DNA of 64,000 bases from Clostridia bacterium (lineage in GTDB: Bacteria > Bacillota > Clostridia > Oscillospirales > Acutalibacteraceae), in assembly GCA_017416765.1 (NCBI GenBank), contig JAFQBE010000008.1, positions 33,001 to 97,000 on the forward strand, in the 5' to 3' direction. This document shows positions 34,153 through 43,374 of this stretch, piece by piece; position 1 is the first letter of the stretch; every line of letters begins with the position of its first letter. Made by a program: the position numbers and the translations under genes. The notes beneath the pieces are model-generated. The model worked only from the letters and a program-made list of their open reading frames with translations, made no database searches and was not told the DNA's origin.

Positions 34153-35790
34153 ATGCAGAGTTTAATCAAATTTATTTTCACTTGTTTTACAGTTATTTCT
34201 GTTTTTTGTTCGAATCTTTTTTCAACAGCAGTAATAAGTCCTGAAAGCGAAAACTTTGATTTTTCATTTCTTGAGTATCCAAAAGAAGCAATTATCACTT
34301 TGGAACAAGCAGGGCTTACCGAACAGGAGCTTGTAGGCAGAGCTTCGGCACAGCTCCCTGAATATGTTCAGTCCGGAGGATATGACGACATAAACGGCAT
34401 AACTATATCTCCTTATTACACTGCAAAGGTGAGCGGAACCGAAATTCCCGTTTACGCGTCGGTTGTTTTTATTCGTGCCGATGATACAGGTACGCTTCAT
34501 TCCTTTTCCGAAATTTATGTTGATACAAGTAAAGAATTTTCTTTCAACATTGAAATAACCGGTACTGATGTTGAACTTAAAAACGCAATTGTACTTCCCG
34601 AATCACATGGTATTAAGGCACAATGTAAAGAGAATACAGTAACTGCATCAATCAACAAAACCGGCATCTACACCTTCCTTTTCAATGGTGCAAACCAGTA
34701 CTACGGCTACACGCTTATGGTGCGTGAAAAGGTTGATGAAGAAAAAGAGATTGCGGAATACATAGAAGAATATGGTGAAGACAGCGTATGGGTACTTGAT
34801 AAAGGTGTATATCAGTACGATTATGTCAACCTCGTCGGAAATGAAAATCTTGTAATTTATCTTCGCCAAGGAGCTTATGTTATAGCAAACCACCTTTATG
34901 ATATTGACTGCGCTGAAGACGAAAACAAGTATTTTGAGCCTGATGCACCGTACCACAATTCAATCGGACTTACGAGATATCCGTTTATTAATTTTTATAA
35001 TTGCAAAAACATAACCCTTGCAGGCAGAGGTGTAATTGATATGACGCGTCTTGACAGGCGTGAAAGAAGAGGCGTTGTTTTCACCAGCTGCAATAATGTA
35101 AAGGTCAGAGATGTAAAAATTATCAATTCGCCCGAGTGGTCATTTATTTCCTATTGCTGTGACGGAGTGCAAATTGATAATGTTGATATCATCGGTAACC
35201 GCGGAAACTGCGATGGCTTTGCAATTTGCAACAGCCATAATGTGACTGTTGACAACTGCTTTGCAAGAGTTGCAGATGACACTTTTGAAGTAAAAGCACT
35301 CGGCGGCACAATGGACAGCCGTAACATTACCTTCACAAACTGTATTGCGTGGGGCGGATACGCAAGGTGCTTTGGTATTACAGGCGAAGTAATTAAAACG
35401 ATTTCCGATGTTACCTTCCGTGACTGTGCTGTAATTTACCGTGACGGTATATGGAATAACGACAGAATAGGTTCACTCGTTGTAGTTGCTGAGATGACTA
35501 AAGGCAATATAGACGGTGTGGTTTTTGAAAACATTGAGATTTTCCGTGATGAAGGCAGACCGATTCTCGTAAATATCTACGACGAAGAAGCTGAAAATTT
35601 TGAGATTAAAAATGTTACTTTCAAAAACATTTCATATACCTCATATATGATGCCTAAAATATCGGGAACAGACAGTGACACAAACACAGTGCAGGTTGAG
35701 CTTGATGGCATTACCGTTTGCGGAAGGAAACAACAATTTCCTCAGTTAATGTTCAATATCGGTAAGTATTGCCAAGTAAGTACAAAGTAA
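34153..35790 (+). CDS. Secreted GH28-like parallel beta-helix protein
   Basis: 545 residues with a Sec signal peptide (about residues 1-26). An N-terminal beta domain (about 60-200) precedes a right-handed parallel beta-helix (about 205-500). The helix has the acidic positions expected for polygalacturonase-like enzymes: GNCDGFAI and VADDTFEVKA. The usual GHG and RIK motifs of GH28 are not seen; GGYARCFGITGE stands in that region, so the family membership and activity are uncertain. It lies 18 bases after the DUF1667 gene with its own GGAG site and no terminator between, so it may be the fourth gene of that operon. Likely substrate class: pectin-type polysaccharides. Confidence 0.75.
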   Translation: MQSLIKFIFTCFTVISVFCSNLFSTAVISPESENFDFSFLEYPKEAIITLEQAGLTEQELVGRASAQLPEYVQSGGYDDINGITISPYYTAKVSGTEIPVYASVVFIRADDTGTLHSFSEIYVDTSKEFSFNIEITGTDVELKNAIVLPESHGIKAQCKENTVTASINKTGIYTFLFNGANQYYGYTLMVREKVDEEKEIAEYIEEYGEDSVWVLDKGVYQYDYVNLVGNENLVIYLRQGAYVIANHLYDIDCAEDENKYFEPDAPYHNSIGLTRYPFINFYNCKNITLAGRGVIDMTRLDRRERRGVVFTSCNNVKVRDVKIINSPEWSFISYCCDGVQIDNVDIIGNRGNCDGFAICNSHNVTVDNCFARVADDTFEVKALGGTMDSRNITFTNCIAWGGYARCFGITGEVIKTISDVTFRDCAVIYRDGIWNNDRIGSLVVVAEMTKGNIDGVVFENIEIFRDEGRPILVNIYDEEAENFEIKNVTFKNISYTSYMMPKISGTDSDTNTVQVELDGITVCGRKQQFPQLMFNIGKYCQVSTK

Positions 35791-35804
35791 AAAATTTAAA
35801 TTTA

Positions 35805-35856
35805 AACAGGGAATGAACCAATGCATATTGCATGGTTTGTTCCCTGTTTTTTCAGT
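35805..35856. terminator. Strong bidirectional terminator
   Basis: A long stem of about 20 bp with few mismatches (AACAGGGAATGAACCAATG pairs with its near-complement ending TTCCCTGTT) is followed by TTTTTT. It separates the GH28-like gene from the convergent thiamine-precursor transport operon. Confidence 0.9.
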
Positions 35857-35859
35857 TAT

Positions 35860-36597
35860 TTATTTTAGTAATGTAAGTATTCTTCGTTTGTATTCAAGAA
35901 ACTCAGGTGTCAAGTTAAAATCACCACGACGTGGTTTAGGCTCATTGATAATTATTTCTTCCTTAATTTCTCCCGGTGAACCGGATAACAGATATATTCT
36001 GTCTGAAATGAGGATTGCTTCGTCGATATCATGAGTGATGAAAAGCGTTGACAGTTGGATTTGCTCCATCACATTCAGATACCATTTGTGCATTGAACTT
36101 TTTGTAAGAGTATCCAACGCAGAGAAGGGTTCATCTAAAAGAGCAACATCCTTTGAAAACATATATGTCCGCAAGAGTGCCGCACGCTGACGCATACCAC
36201 CGGAAAGCTGGGCCGGATACTTCCTTTGTGTCCCTTCAAGTCCGAATTGCTCGAACAGCGGTGACACCTGCTTACGCGCTTCTTTTTTCTTTTCACCTTT
36301 CAGTAAAAGAGGTAAAGCGGCATTGTCTTCTATTGTTCTGTACGGCAAAAGCAAGTCCTTTTGTAACATATAGCTTATGTGACCCGGTTGATTCGTTATA
36401 TCTTTTCCGTCAAGCAACACCTGACCGTTATCAGGTGTTAAAAGCCCTGAAATTATGTTGAACAATGTTGTTTTTCCGCCGCCGCTGACACCGAGCAGGC
36501 ACACCAATTCGCCTTTGTTAAGTTCAATGGAAATATCATTCAGAACATGATTATTATCAAAGCTTTTACTGACATTTTTTACTTCTAACTTATTCAT
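35860..36597 (-). CDS. thiZ: ABC transporter ATP-binding protein, thiamine precursor (ThiZ-like)
   Basis: 245 residues from the ATG at 36597, two bases after the binding-protein stop; an upstream in-frame ATG would lie inside that gene. Walker A GVSGGGKTT (36-44), Q-loop region YMLQKDLLLPYRT, signature QLSGGMRQRAALLR and Walker B VALLDEPF are all present. It would power import of a thiamine precursor with the permease and lipoprotein encoded upstream. The assignment rests on the operon and the TPP riboswitches. Confidence 0.88.
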   Translation of the reverse strand: MNKLEVKNVSKSFDNNHVLNDISIELNKGELVCLLGVSGGGKTTLFNIISGLLTPDNGQVLLDGKDITNQPGHISYMLQKDLLLPYRTIEDNAALPLLLKGEKKKEARKQVSPLFEQFGLEGTQRKYPAQLSGGMRQRAALLRTYMFSKDVALLDEPFSALDTLTKSSMHKWYLNVMEQIQLSTLFITHDIDEAILISDRIYLLSGSPGEIKEEIIINEPKPRRGDFNLTPEFLEYKRRILTLLK

Positions 36598-36598
36598 A

Positions 36599-37585
36599 TC
36601 ACTCGGGAAGAAATTCGTTTGTAAAGCCGAAATCCGGATTGATTTTATCTTCAAGAAGATTCTTTTCATTCAGCCAATTATAGAATGCTGCCCAACGGTC
36701 AGCGTCAAACTCGCCCCATTTTGAAGCATCGGCTATGTATTCTGATGCAAGATATTCCTGACTTGCATATACAAGCTCGCTGTTTGATTTTAGTTCGGGT
36801 GCTGCTTCCATGAGAATATCCGCGGCAGCTTTTGGATTTTCAACCGCAAATGTATATCCCTTTGAAAGTGCCGCAATAAAGGCTTTGGCAGTTTCGGGGT
36901 TTTCGTCAAGCCAAGCATTGTTGCCGATAATAACGGGGGTATAATAATCAAAAACAGGATTTATGTCTGCAAACTCAAAGTAATCTGTTTCAAGGCCCGC
37001 TGTCTGACAAGCTATTCCTGCCCAAGCATAGAAAATCCATATTGCATCAACAGAACCGCTTTTTAGAGCCGATACTTCATCGGTAACTGTTGACGGAATC
37101 AGTTCAACAAGGTCGAAGTTGCCGCCGTCAGCCTTCATTACATCTCGGATAGTTTCTTTTTCAACATCCAGATCCCAAGTTGCATATTTCTTGCCTTCAA
37201 GACCTTTGGGTGTGTCCATTCCTTCACCTTTGCGTGAAATAATACCCGAAGTGTTGTGCTGAATAACTGCGGCAACTGCGGTAACGGGTATTGCATTATC
37301 CCCTATAAAAGCAGGTGCAAGAGAATCCTGGAATGATACTCCGAACTGAGCTTTGCCTGATGCCACCAAGGCTTCTGCACCGCCTTCAGGTGGTTGAACA
37401 ACTTCAACATTCAGCCCTGATTCTTCAAAATAACCGTTAGCCTGAGCAACAAATATTCCGGTATGATTTGTGTTCGGTGTCCAGTCAAGAACGATTGTTA
37501 TTTTGTCCTGTTCAGTTTTTCCGCAAGCAGACAAACTGAAAATTATTACGACAGAAAGTATTAATGCAATTAATTTTTTCATCAT
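36599..37585 (-). CDS. thiY: Thiamine-precursor-binding lipoprotein (ThiY/NMT1-like)
   Basis: 328 residues. The signal peptide ends in the lipobox LSAC. The mature protein starts KITIVLDWTPNTNHTGIFVA, the THI5/NMT1 signature of pyrimidine (HMP or formylaminopyrimidine) binding proteins, and continues AQANGYFEESGLNVEVVQPP. It overlaps the permease stop by four bases. It would bind the pyrimidine moiety of thiamine or a degradation product outside the cell. Confidence 0.9.
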   Translation of the reverse strand: MMKKLIALILSVVIIFSLSACGKTEQDKITIVLDWTPNTNHTGIFVAQANGYFEESGLNVEVVQPPEGGAEALVASGKAQFGVSFQDSLAPAFIGDNAIPVTAVAAVIQHNTSGIISRKGEGMDTPKGLEGKKYATWDLDVEKETIRDVMKADGGNFDLVELIPSTVTDEVSALKSGSVDAIWIFYAWAGIACQTAGLETDYFEFADINPVFDYYTPVIIGNNAWLDENPETAKAFIAALSKGYTFAVENPKAAADILMEAAPELKSNSELVYASQEYLASEYIADASKWGEFDADRWAAFYNWLNEKNLLEDKINPDFGFTNEFLPE

Positions 37586-38343
37586 TTTTCTCCTTTTATA
37601 TCAGTATTTCGGTAAGGCATACACTTTTTCTCTGCAAATCCGACCAATGCCATAAGTGCAAGAGAAATTGCCGATATAAGAAAAATAACAGCAAACATTT
37701 TATCAAAAGCAAAGGCTTTTTTCACTCTTGTCATATAAACACCAAGACCGCCAAAGCCTCCAAGCCATTCGCTTATAACTGCACCTACAACGCTGTATGC
37801 CGCAGCTATCCTCAAGCCTGAAAACAGCTGAGGTAATGCGGTCGGAAATTTTATATAACGAAAAATCTGAGTACGATTTGCACCCATTGAGCGCAGTAAT
37901 CCGATTGCATCTTTATCCGCACTTTTGAACCCGTCAAGAAGTCCGACTGTTACGGGGAAGAATGTTGATATAACTATCAGAATAATTTTCGGCATCATTT
38001 CATAACCAAACCAAAGCACAAGAAGCGGTGCAATAGCAACGGAAGGGATAGTTTGCGTAATAATTAATAACGGATAAAATGCTTTGTACAGAATATCAAA
38101 CGTATCCATCAGCACAGCTGCAATAAACCCCACACTTACCCCGAGAAACAAGCCAATAAAAGCCTCTTGTAAAGTGATTACGGAATTTTCAAGAAGCAAA
38201 GGCAATTCACTCACAAAAGCCTGAATTACCTCTATGGGCGACGGCAGCATATAAGACGGAATAAGTCCCGTTGTGCAAAGCAACTGCCATATAATCAGTA
38301 ATGCGACAACGGCGGTAATCGATGCAAAATTACGCTTCAGCAT
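37582..38343 (-). CDS. thiX: ABC transporter permease, thiamine precursor (ThiX-like)
   Basis: 253 residues from the ATG at 38343; a TTG seven codons earlier is possible, and neither start has a good ribosome binding site, so translation probably couples to the upstream gene, which it overlaps by 14 bases. Six membrane helices and the permease loop AIGLLRSMGANRTQIFRYIK with FPTALPQLFSGLRI (the EAA-type motif) are visible. It is in one operon with thiY and thiZ. Confidence 0.9.
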   Translation of the reverse strand: MLKRNFASITAVVALLIIWQLLCTTGLIPSYMLPSPIEVIQAFVSELPLLLENSVITLQEAFIGLFLGVSVGFIAAVLMDTFDILYKAFYPLLIITQTIPSVAIAPLLVLWFGYEMMPKIILIVISTFFPVTVGLLDGFKSADKDAIGLLRSMGANRTQIFRYIKFPTALPQLFSGLRIAAAYSVVGAVISEWLGGFGGLGVYMTRVKKAFAFDKMFAVIFLISAISLALMALVGFAEKKCMPYRNTDIKGEK

Positions 38344-38632
38344 GTTTTTTAATCTTTTTGTCAATTGTCAGTATTTCGCCTTCGGGTCTGTAAACAACCT
38401 TTACATAAGCTGATACATTTTCAGCGCCTGCTCTGATTGCAACATGTTGGCACTCTTTGACAATGTCCATAAGTTGGTCATAGTCTTCGCCTTCAATTGT
38501 TGTTTCAAACGGACCTACATGGCAGTTTAAACCGCTGCTTTTGATAAATGCGATAACCTCATCAACAATGCGGATAAGATCATCCTGGTCTTTTGCTTTG
38601 GGAAGAACCTGGATTGCGATACTTGCTTTCAT
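38330..38632 (-). CDS. Thiamine-binding protein, MTH1187/YkoF family
   Basis: 100 residues with the ferredoxin-like fold of the Thiamine_BP family: MKASIAIQVLPKA, GLNCHVGPFETTIEGEDYDQ, and YVKVVYRPEG. Family members bind thiamine or hydroxymethylpyrimidine in the cytoplasm and occur with thiXYZ-type transporters. It is the first gene after the tandem TPP riboswitches; GGAGG precedes the ATG. Confidence 0.9.
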   Translation of the reverse strand: MKASIAIQVLPKAKDQDDLIRIVDEVIAFIKSSGLNCHVGPFETTIEGEDYDQLMDIVKECQHVAIRAGAENVSAYVKVVYRPEGEILTIDKKIKKHAEA

Positions 38633-38644
38633 GAATTTACCTCC

Positions 38645-38688
38645 AAAATAAAATTTGCCTCCGCCGGATAATAAGGCGAAGGCAAATT
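38645..38688 (-). terminator. Expression-platform terminator of the gene-proximal TPP riboswitch
   Basis: AATTTGCCTTCGCC (38675-38688 read on the minus strand) pairs over 14 bp, with one G-U, with GGCGGAGGCAAATT (38652-38665), followed by TTTTATTTT. It lies between the aptamer and the first ATG, as expected for TPP-induced termination. Confidence 0.88.
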
Positions 38689-38732
38689 GAAGTACGGTTT
38701 GTTTACTGCAGATTCACAAGGTACTTATATTA

Positions 38733-38818
38733 TACTTCCTACGCCGGCATTATCCGGATCAGGTTTGCGGGTCGCAGGTTTACCTGCCTCTCAGCCGTTT
38801 TTTACGGCTCCCCGGGAT
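38733..38818 (-). ncRNA. TPP riboswitch (thi box), gene-proximal copy
   Basis: On the minus strand the conserved core is present in order: GGGGAGCC, CGGCTGAGAGG, GACCC, ACCTGATCCGGATAATGCC and GCGTAGGAAGT. These are the diagnostic elements of the thiamine pyrophosphate aptamer. It precedes a terminator and the thiamine transport operon, so TPP binding should switch the operon off. Confidence 0.97.
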
Positions 38819-38831
38819 TTGAAATGCGAAA

Positions 38832-38866
38832 CAAAAACAGGAGACAACCTTTCGGAAGCCTCCTGT
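38832..38866 (-). terminator. Expression-platform terminator of the distal TPP riboswitch
   Basis: ACAGGAG (38860-38866 on the minus strand) pairs with CTCCTGT (38837-38843), with partial pairing inside, and TTTTTGTTT follows. It lies between the two aptamers, so the upstream aptamer has its own terminator. Confidence 0.82.
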
Positions 38867-38883
38867 AAAAACACATGTGTATG

Positions 38884-38970
38884 ACTTCCTACGGCGGCAT
38901 TATCCGCATCAGGTTATAGGGTCGAAGTTTGAGTACTTCCTCTCAGCCAGCAATCACAAGCTCCCCTGTA
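38884..38970 (-). ncRNA. TPP riboswitch (thi box), distal copy
   Basis: A second full aptamer on the minus strand: AGGGGAGC, GGCTGAGAGG, GACCC, ACCTGATGCGGATAATGCC and GCCGTAGGAAGT. It is about 65 bases upstream of the first copy and in the same orientation, forming a tandem pair. The two aptamers differ in the variable arm and in the P1 region, so they are not a recent exact duplication. Confidence 0.97.
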
Positions 38971-39053
38971 TTTATTTCGTAATTATTATATACCTGTTAT
39001 TACAAAAAAGCAATAGAAAATTATAAAAAATAAATTTAATTTTTCAGGTAATA

Positions 39054-39662
39054 TTATTCATTATCCGGCTGTTGGCCGTTGTGCGCAAGCCATTTACATT
39101 CGGTAATTTCCATATTTGTGAATGTTGCTTTGAAAGATGATTTTTCAGGACTGCAAGCATAGATCCCAAATCGTATTTTTCCTGCACCATTAAACATATG
39201 GCAGACACGCATCTGCTTGTATTTTATGCCGTCATCAGAGCATTCGACGCAATAATCATCCTCTCTGCGGCTGAATCTGTACCACATTGATTTGATGTCA
39301 GAGTTGATTTCTGTTGTTGCCCAGTCAGAATATCCGTTATTGGTTACAACGCTGCCGAGATGCTGAAAATCCTCATTTTCATATTCTATTGAAGCTTTGA
39401 GCCAATTTTCACTGTCAAGATACATAACAATGCCGCACTGGTCAAAACGATGCTTGCTGTCAAATTCAGTTTTAACAATAAATGAGAAATACTTATCGTC
39501 TGTTTCAGTTTGAAAAACAGGAGCATTGTCATTTCTGAAATGATAGTATGTTCTCTGCCATAAATCAGTATTTGGATTTGTAACAATCTCAATTTTTTCG
39601 TTACTTACAAAGTAATCTGCAGGTTTTCTTGTCCATTTAAAGCTGTTAATATCAAAAGCCAT
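39054..39662 (-). CDS. DUF1349 domain protein (concanavalin-like)
   Basis: 202 residues from the ATG at 39662 (GGGAG upstream); no signal peptide. The sequence WTRKPADYFVSNEKIEIVTN, YFSFIVKTEFDSKHRFDQCG and GIVMYLDSENWLKASIEYEN fits the DUF1349 beta-sandwich, a carbohydrate-associated fold of the concanavalin type. Its biochemical role is not known. It is the last gene after the MFS transporter and the GH106-like enzyme and may bind or act on the same glycoside. Confidence 0.85.
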   Translation of the reverse strand: MAFDINSFKWTRKPADYFVSNEKIEIVTNPNTDLWQRTYYHFRNDNAPVFQTETDDKYFSFIVKTEFDSKHRFDQCGIVMYLDSENWLKASIEYENEDFQHLGSVVTNNGYSDWATTEINSDIKSMWYRFSRREDDYCVECSDDGIKYKQMRVCHMFNGAGKIRFGIYACSPEKSSFKATFTNMEITECKWLAHNGQQPDNE

Positions 39663-39722
39663 AATAAAACATCTCCCAAAATTCAAAATTACCAAATATA
39701 TAAGATTAAAAGAACAACCGAA

Positions 39723-42176
39723 TTATTCTACATACAGAATAACAGGTCCGTATATTCCGCCCGTCACAAAGTCTTTTGCATAATTGAGTTCAACTTCAAA
39801 ATATGGAGATAATTCTTTTATACTCCATTTATCAAAGTAATCGGTGTGAACATACCAATTAGCCGATGTATTTGTAACAACTATTTTCAGCTTATTCTCT
39901 TTGTTAAGTACACCTACAGGTATTTTAATTCTGTATGGTGACATAAAAACTGCTCCTAAAAAATGTCCGTTAATATAAACCTCTGCAGTATAATGTACAT
40001 CGCCGAGGTCTATTTCTCCCTCTTTTCCTATCTTTTCTTCCGGCAGTGTAAATGTTGTTTCATAAACACCGCTTCCGGAGTAAGCATTGCCGATAAGATA
40101 TGACCAATCACCAAGGCTGACAGCAGTTGAATTATCTGAATGCTTAATTACATCGAACCCGTTTTCACTGCAAATAAGTTCATTTTCTTTGCGGAATATG
40201 AAATTATCGGTAATATCGAATCTGTTTCTGAAATCTGTTTTGCTTTCTGCGTTCATAATTTCGTCTGTCAGCAGTATAACGGCCGTTTCTCCTATGGCAA
40301 GAGAAAGATTCAGAATACGGTTTTCAGCCTTGAAACTCTGCAATGTACCGTTTGCCAAATCGAGCAGATAACCTTTTGCTGAAGGCAGATGAACACGGTA
40401 ATTTTCGCTATCACCGAATTCACGGAACAGGCAGAAAATTTCTGCGTTTTCTGCCTTTCTGTGCATTGCACGCAAGCCGCTTCCTTCAACACTAATTACA
40501 GGTGTAAAGTCATCAAAGTTATACGAAACCTTGCCTCCGCTAATTATAAAACGGTTCAGTACATTCTGAGTTTCCGGCGGAATAAAAGCGCCTTCGGGGA
40601 TAACGATATGTCTGTATGCCGCCATGCCGATACGCAAACAGCCGTCGTCAGTTAAATGAGCTGCTTTAATAACATCATCGTCAACAATATCAAAATCCAC
40701 TGTCATATCTTCAAGCGTTCTGCCAAGAGTATTAAACGCACCTGACATAGCTTCCGCTTTTAGCCTGCCTTGAAAATCGTGAACTGGATAATAAATACCT
40801 GTTTCACAAACCCTTTCGCCTATCGACGATACATATGACAGCCGTTCAACATAACGGTTGAACTTATCGAGGAATTGATAATACGGCTGATTTTCCGTAA
40901 AAACAGGCAGCTCCTGAGCAAGAAGCTGTCCTTTGCGACCGAGAGGAAAATTGAAAATATTGAATATATTTATTCCGCGTACAGCCTGATATCCGACAGT
41001 GTACCGCATTATATCATAAGTTACAGCTGCTCCTGCTACGCCGAGAATTTCGCTCATTGCACGCTTTGTACCGTTCTGTACAGCGGCAGATGAAGCGTAT
41101 CTCGGAAAGAAGCCGTTGTAGCCGTTCATATCATTTTTATCCTGTTTTTTATTTTCAGGATAGAGCTGACGCCATATGACATCTACACCGGGAATATCAA
41201 AGCACCTTAGAGCACGCATCAGGTTAAACGTTCCACCGCCATTCATACAACCGTGAGGAATATGGTCTTTATCCAGATGACCTGTAAAAGCTATACCGTG
41301 AGCATTTGCCCACGCTTTGCAGGGAAGAAGAAAATTATCACAGAACATCTGACTGCATAAATCGTACCAACGATATAATATGTGTACATTTTCTTCTGTC
41401 GGCTGAACTCTTTCTGCTATTAACGGCAGATAAGGCAATATTGATTCACCGTACAATGCTTCATATTTCTCTGCCAATTCCATATTAAAGGCTCTAAACG
41501 GCGCTTTGGGCTCATCGGTAAATACAGCTGTAACATTTTTACCAAGTGTATTTTGCAATGCTGACGCATATTTTTCGTGAGTGATATCAATAAAATATTC
41601 CGTTGCATCTTTATTGAGCAAATCAGGGTAATCGGCATTTCCACAGAGCTGTTTTTCTGCAACATATTCCGTTACAACACTATCCGCAGAAAACACATAC
41701 CCTTCTTCAATCATTTCATTATCATTACGGAAAGCTGCAAGGATATCAGCCCTTGTTTTTTTATACACAGTTCCGCGAGCAAAAGAGCATTCAGAAAATT
41801 CCAGTATTTGACGGGCATATTCCGGATGATCTTTCAGAACCTTTCCGCATGCTCCGCCTGAAGGCCACCCGCCCTCATCGTAAATCCAGCAAATCATTCC
41901 AAGCTCTTTTCCCTTTTCAATTGCATATGCACAAAGCTCAAAGTATTCATCTGAAAGATATTCAGGTGTAAGATTCGTAGGCATACTGTCAGGTCGGAAA
42001 TTCTTCGGCTCTGGAAGAATATAAAACGCTTTTATACCGAGATTATTCATTTCTTCAAGTTGAGCGTCAATAATTTCACGAGTACAGATATCATTCCATA
42101 CCCAAATGTATACAGGCGCATGTGAAACATCAGGTGATGTAAATCTTTCTATATCAAATATGTCATTATTTTTCAT
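39723..42176 (-). CDS. GH106-like alpha-L-rhamnosidase family protein
   Basis: 817 residues from the ATG at 42176, which has AAGGGTGA upstream; an earlier in-frame start would overlap the MFS gene. No signal peptide. The N-terminus shows VYIWVWNDICTREIIDAQLE and CWIYDEGGWPSGGACGKVL, the pattern of GH106 alpha-L-rhamnosidases and their relatives. A galactose-binding-like domain closes the protein (YTAEVYINGHFLGAVFMSPY). Typical GH106 enzymes are 1000 residues or longer and secreted; this shorter, cytoplasmic form probably acts on a small glycoside taken up by the adjacent MFS transporter. Confidence 0.8.
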   Translation of the reverse strand: MKNNDIFDIERFTSPDVSHAPVYIWVWNDICTREIIDAQLEEMNNLGIKAFYILPEPKNFRPDSMPTNLTPEYLSDEYFELCAYAIEKGKELGMICWIYDEGGWPSGGACGKVLKDHPEYARQILEFSECSFARGTVYKKTRADILAAFRNDNEMIEEGYVFSADSVVTEYVAEKQLCGNADYPDLLNKDATEYFIDITHEKYASALQNTLGKNVTAVFTDEPKAPFRAFNMELAEKYEALYGESILPYLPLIAERVQPTEENVHILYRWYDLCSQMFCDNFLLPCKAWANAHGIAFTGHLDKDHIPHGCMNGGGTFNLMRALRCFDIPGVDVIWRQLYPENKKQDKNDMNGYNGFFPRYASSAAVQNGTKRAMSEILGVAGAAVTYDIMRYTVGYQAVRGINIFNIFNFPLGRKGQLLAQELPVFTENQPYYQFLDKFNRYVERLSYVSSIGERVCETGIYYPVHDFQGRLKAEAMSGAFNTLGRTLEDMTVDFDIVDDDVIKAAHLTDDGCLRIGMAAYRHIVIPEGAFIPPETQNVLNRFIISGGKVSYNFDDFTPVISVEGSGLRAMHRKAENAEIFCLFREFGDSENYRVHLPSAKGYLLDLANGTLQSFKAENRILNLSLAIGETAVILLTDEIMNAESKTDFRNRFDITDNFIFRKENELICSENGFDVIKHSDNSTAVSLGDWSYLIGNAYSGSGVYETTFTLPEEKIGKEGEIDLGDVHYTAEVYINGHFLGAVFMSPYRIKIPVGVLNKENKLKIVVTNTSANWYVHTDYFDKWSIKELSPYFEVELNYAKDFVTGGIYGPVILYVE

Positions 42177-42195
42177 TGTTAATTCACCCTTGGAA

Positions 42196-43374
42196 TCAGA
42201 CATTTGCATTGTATTTATTCAGCTTTTTCAAACGATTTGTAAACAATTTCAGAGCAATAACCATTACCGAATACAGCACAGCAAGCAAAACAGGATATAC
42301 TGAAATTCCGAACAGTCCGCTTATAACGCTGACCATCGCAGGTGCGAGCATAACCCCAATGTAAGCAAAAGCTATCTGCGAGCCCATAACAGACTGAGAT
42401 ACTTCTTTGCCGAAATTGTGAGGTGTCAGGTGTATCATATTCGGATAAATTGAGCCGTTTCCAAGGCCGATAAAGAACAAACCGACAACAGAAAATAAAC
42501 CGGGCACCGGAAGAAGCATAAGTACAATCGCCGGAGCGAGAATAATAACCCCTATACCAATACGTTTCCAGGTACTTATCTTTGCCGAAAGCAATCCGGA
42601 AATAAATCTGCCGACTGACATTCCAACGTAATATACCGTGAGAGCAAGTGCTCCATGTTCTGCAGAAAAACCTTTTTCTGCTACAAGGTATGTACTACCC
42701 CATACTCCGCAAGCGTATTCAATTGCGTTTGTTGCAAGCATAATAACCCAAACCAGACGAACTTCTGACATTTTAGCCATCTGTGCAATAGTAAGGTTTA
42801 CGCTGCTTTCATTTTCTTCTTGTTCGGCTGATGATGTTTTTTTCCACAGCGGTACGGACACAATCAGCAGCAAAGTAATTGCTGCCTGTACGAAAAAAGC
42901 ATAACGATATCCGTTACGCCAACCTGCATCACTTAACGCATGCGACATAAGGTAAGGACTGAGACTTACACCAACGCCATAAAAACAGTGCAGAAAATTC
43001 ATATGACTTGCTTTGAAATGAAGAGCAACATAATTATTAAGTCCCGAATCAATCGCACCTGCACCAAGTCCGAGAATAACAGCTAACGGTATCATATACA
43101 GGAAAGACGGAGTTAAAGAAAATCCCAACAAAGCTACCGCAGTCATAGCAGTACTGAACGCAGTAACCTTAGCAGTTCCGAATTTATTAAGAATACCTGC
43201 GCTGAACATACTTGATAATACAGTACAGCCCGAAATAATAAAAGTAAGAACGCTGACCAATTCAACCGGAATATTCATTTGAGTATGAATAGCAGGCCAG
43301 GCAGAGCCGATTAGCGAATCCGGAACACCCAGACCAATAAAAGCAATATATATAACAACCAATAAAAACGCCAT
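42196..43374 (-). CDS. MFS transporter (sugar/glycoside importer-like)
   Basis: 392 residues, about 12 membrane helices with the break in the middle (about residues 190-210, after SVPLWKKTSSAEQEEN). The first helices run FLLVVIYIAFIGLGVPDSLI and LGLGAGAIDSGLNNYVALHF, a pattern seen in FucP-like and related MFS transporters. It is the first gene of the operon with the GH106-like and DUF1349 genes, so it probably imports their substrate. GGAGG precedes the ATG. Confidence 0.88.
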   Translation of the reverse strand: MAFLLVVIYIAFIGLGVPDSLIGSAWPAIHTQMNIPVELVSVLTFIISGCTVLSSMFSAGILNKFGTAKVTAFSTAMTAVALLGFSLTPSFLYMIPLAVILGLGAGAIDSGLNNYVALHFKASHMNFLHCFYGVGVSLSPYLMSHALSDAGWRNGYRYAFFVQAAITLLLIVSVPLWKKTSSAEQEENESSVNLTIAQMAKMSEVRLVWVIMLATNAIEYACGVWGSTYLVAEKGFSAEHGALALTVYYVGMSVGRFISGLLSAKISTWKRIGIGVIILAPAIVLMLLPVPGLFSVVGLFFIGLGNGSIYPNMIHLTPHNFGKEVSQSVMGSQIAFAYIGVMLAPAMVSVISGLFGISVYPVLLAVLYSVMVIALKLFTNRLKKLNKYNANV

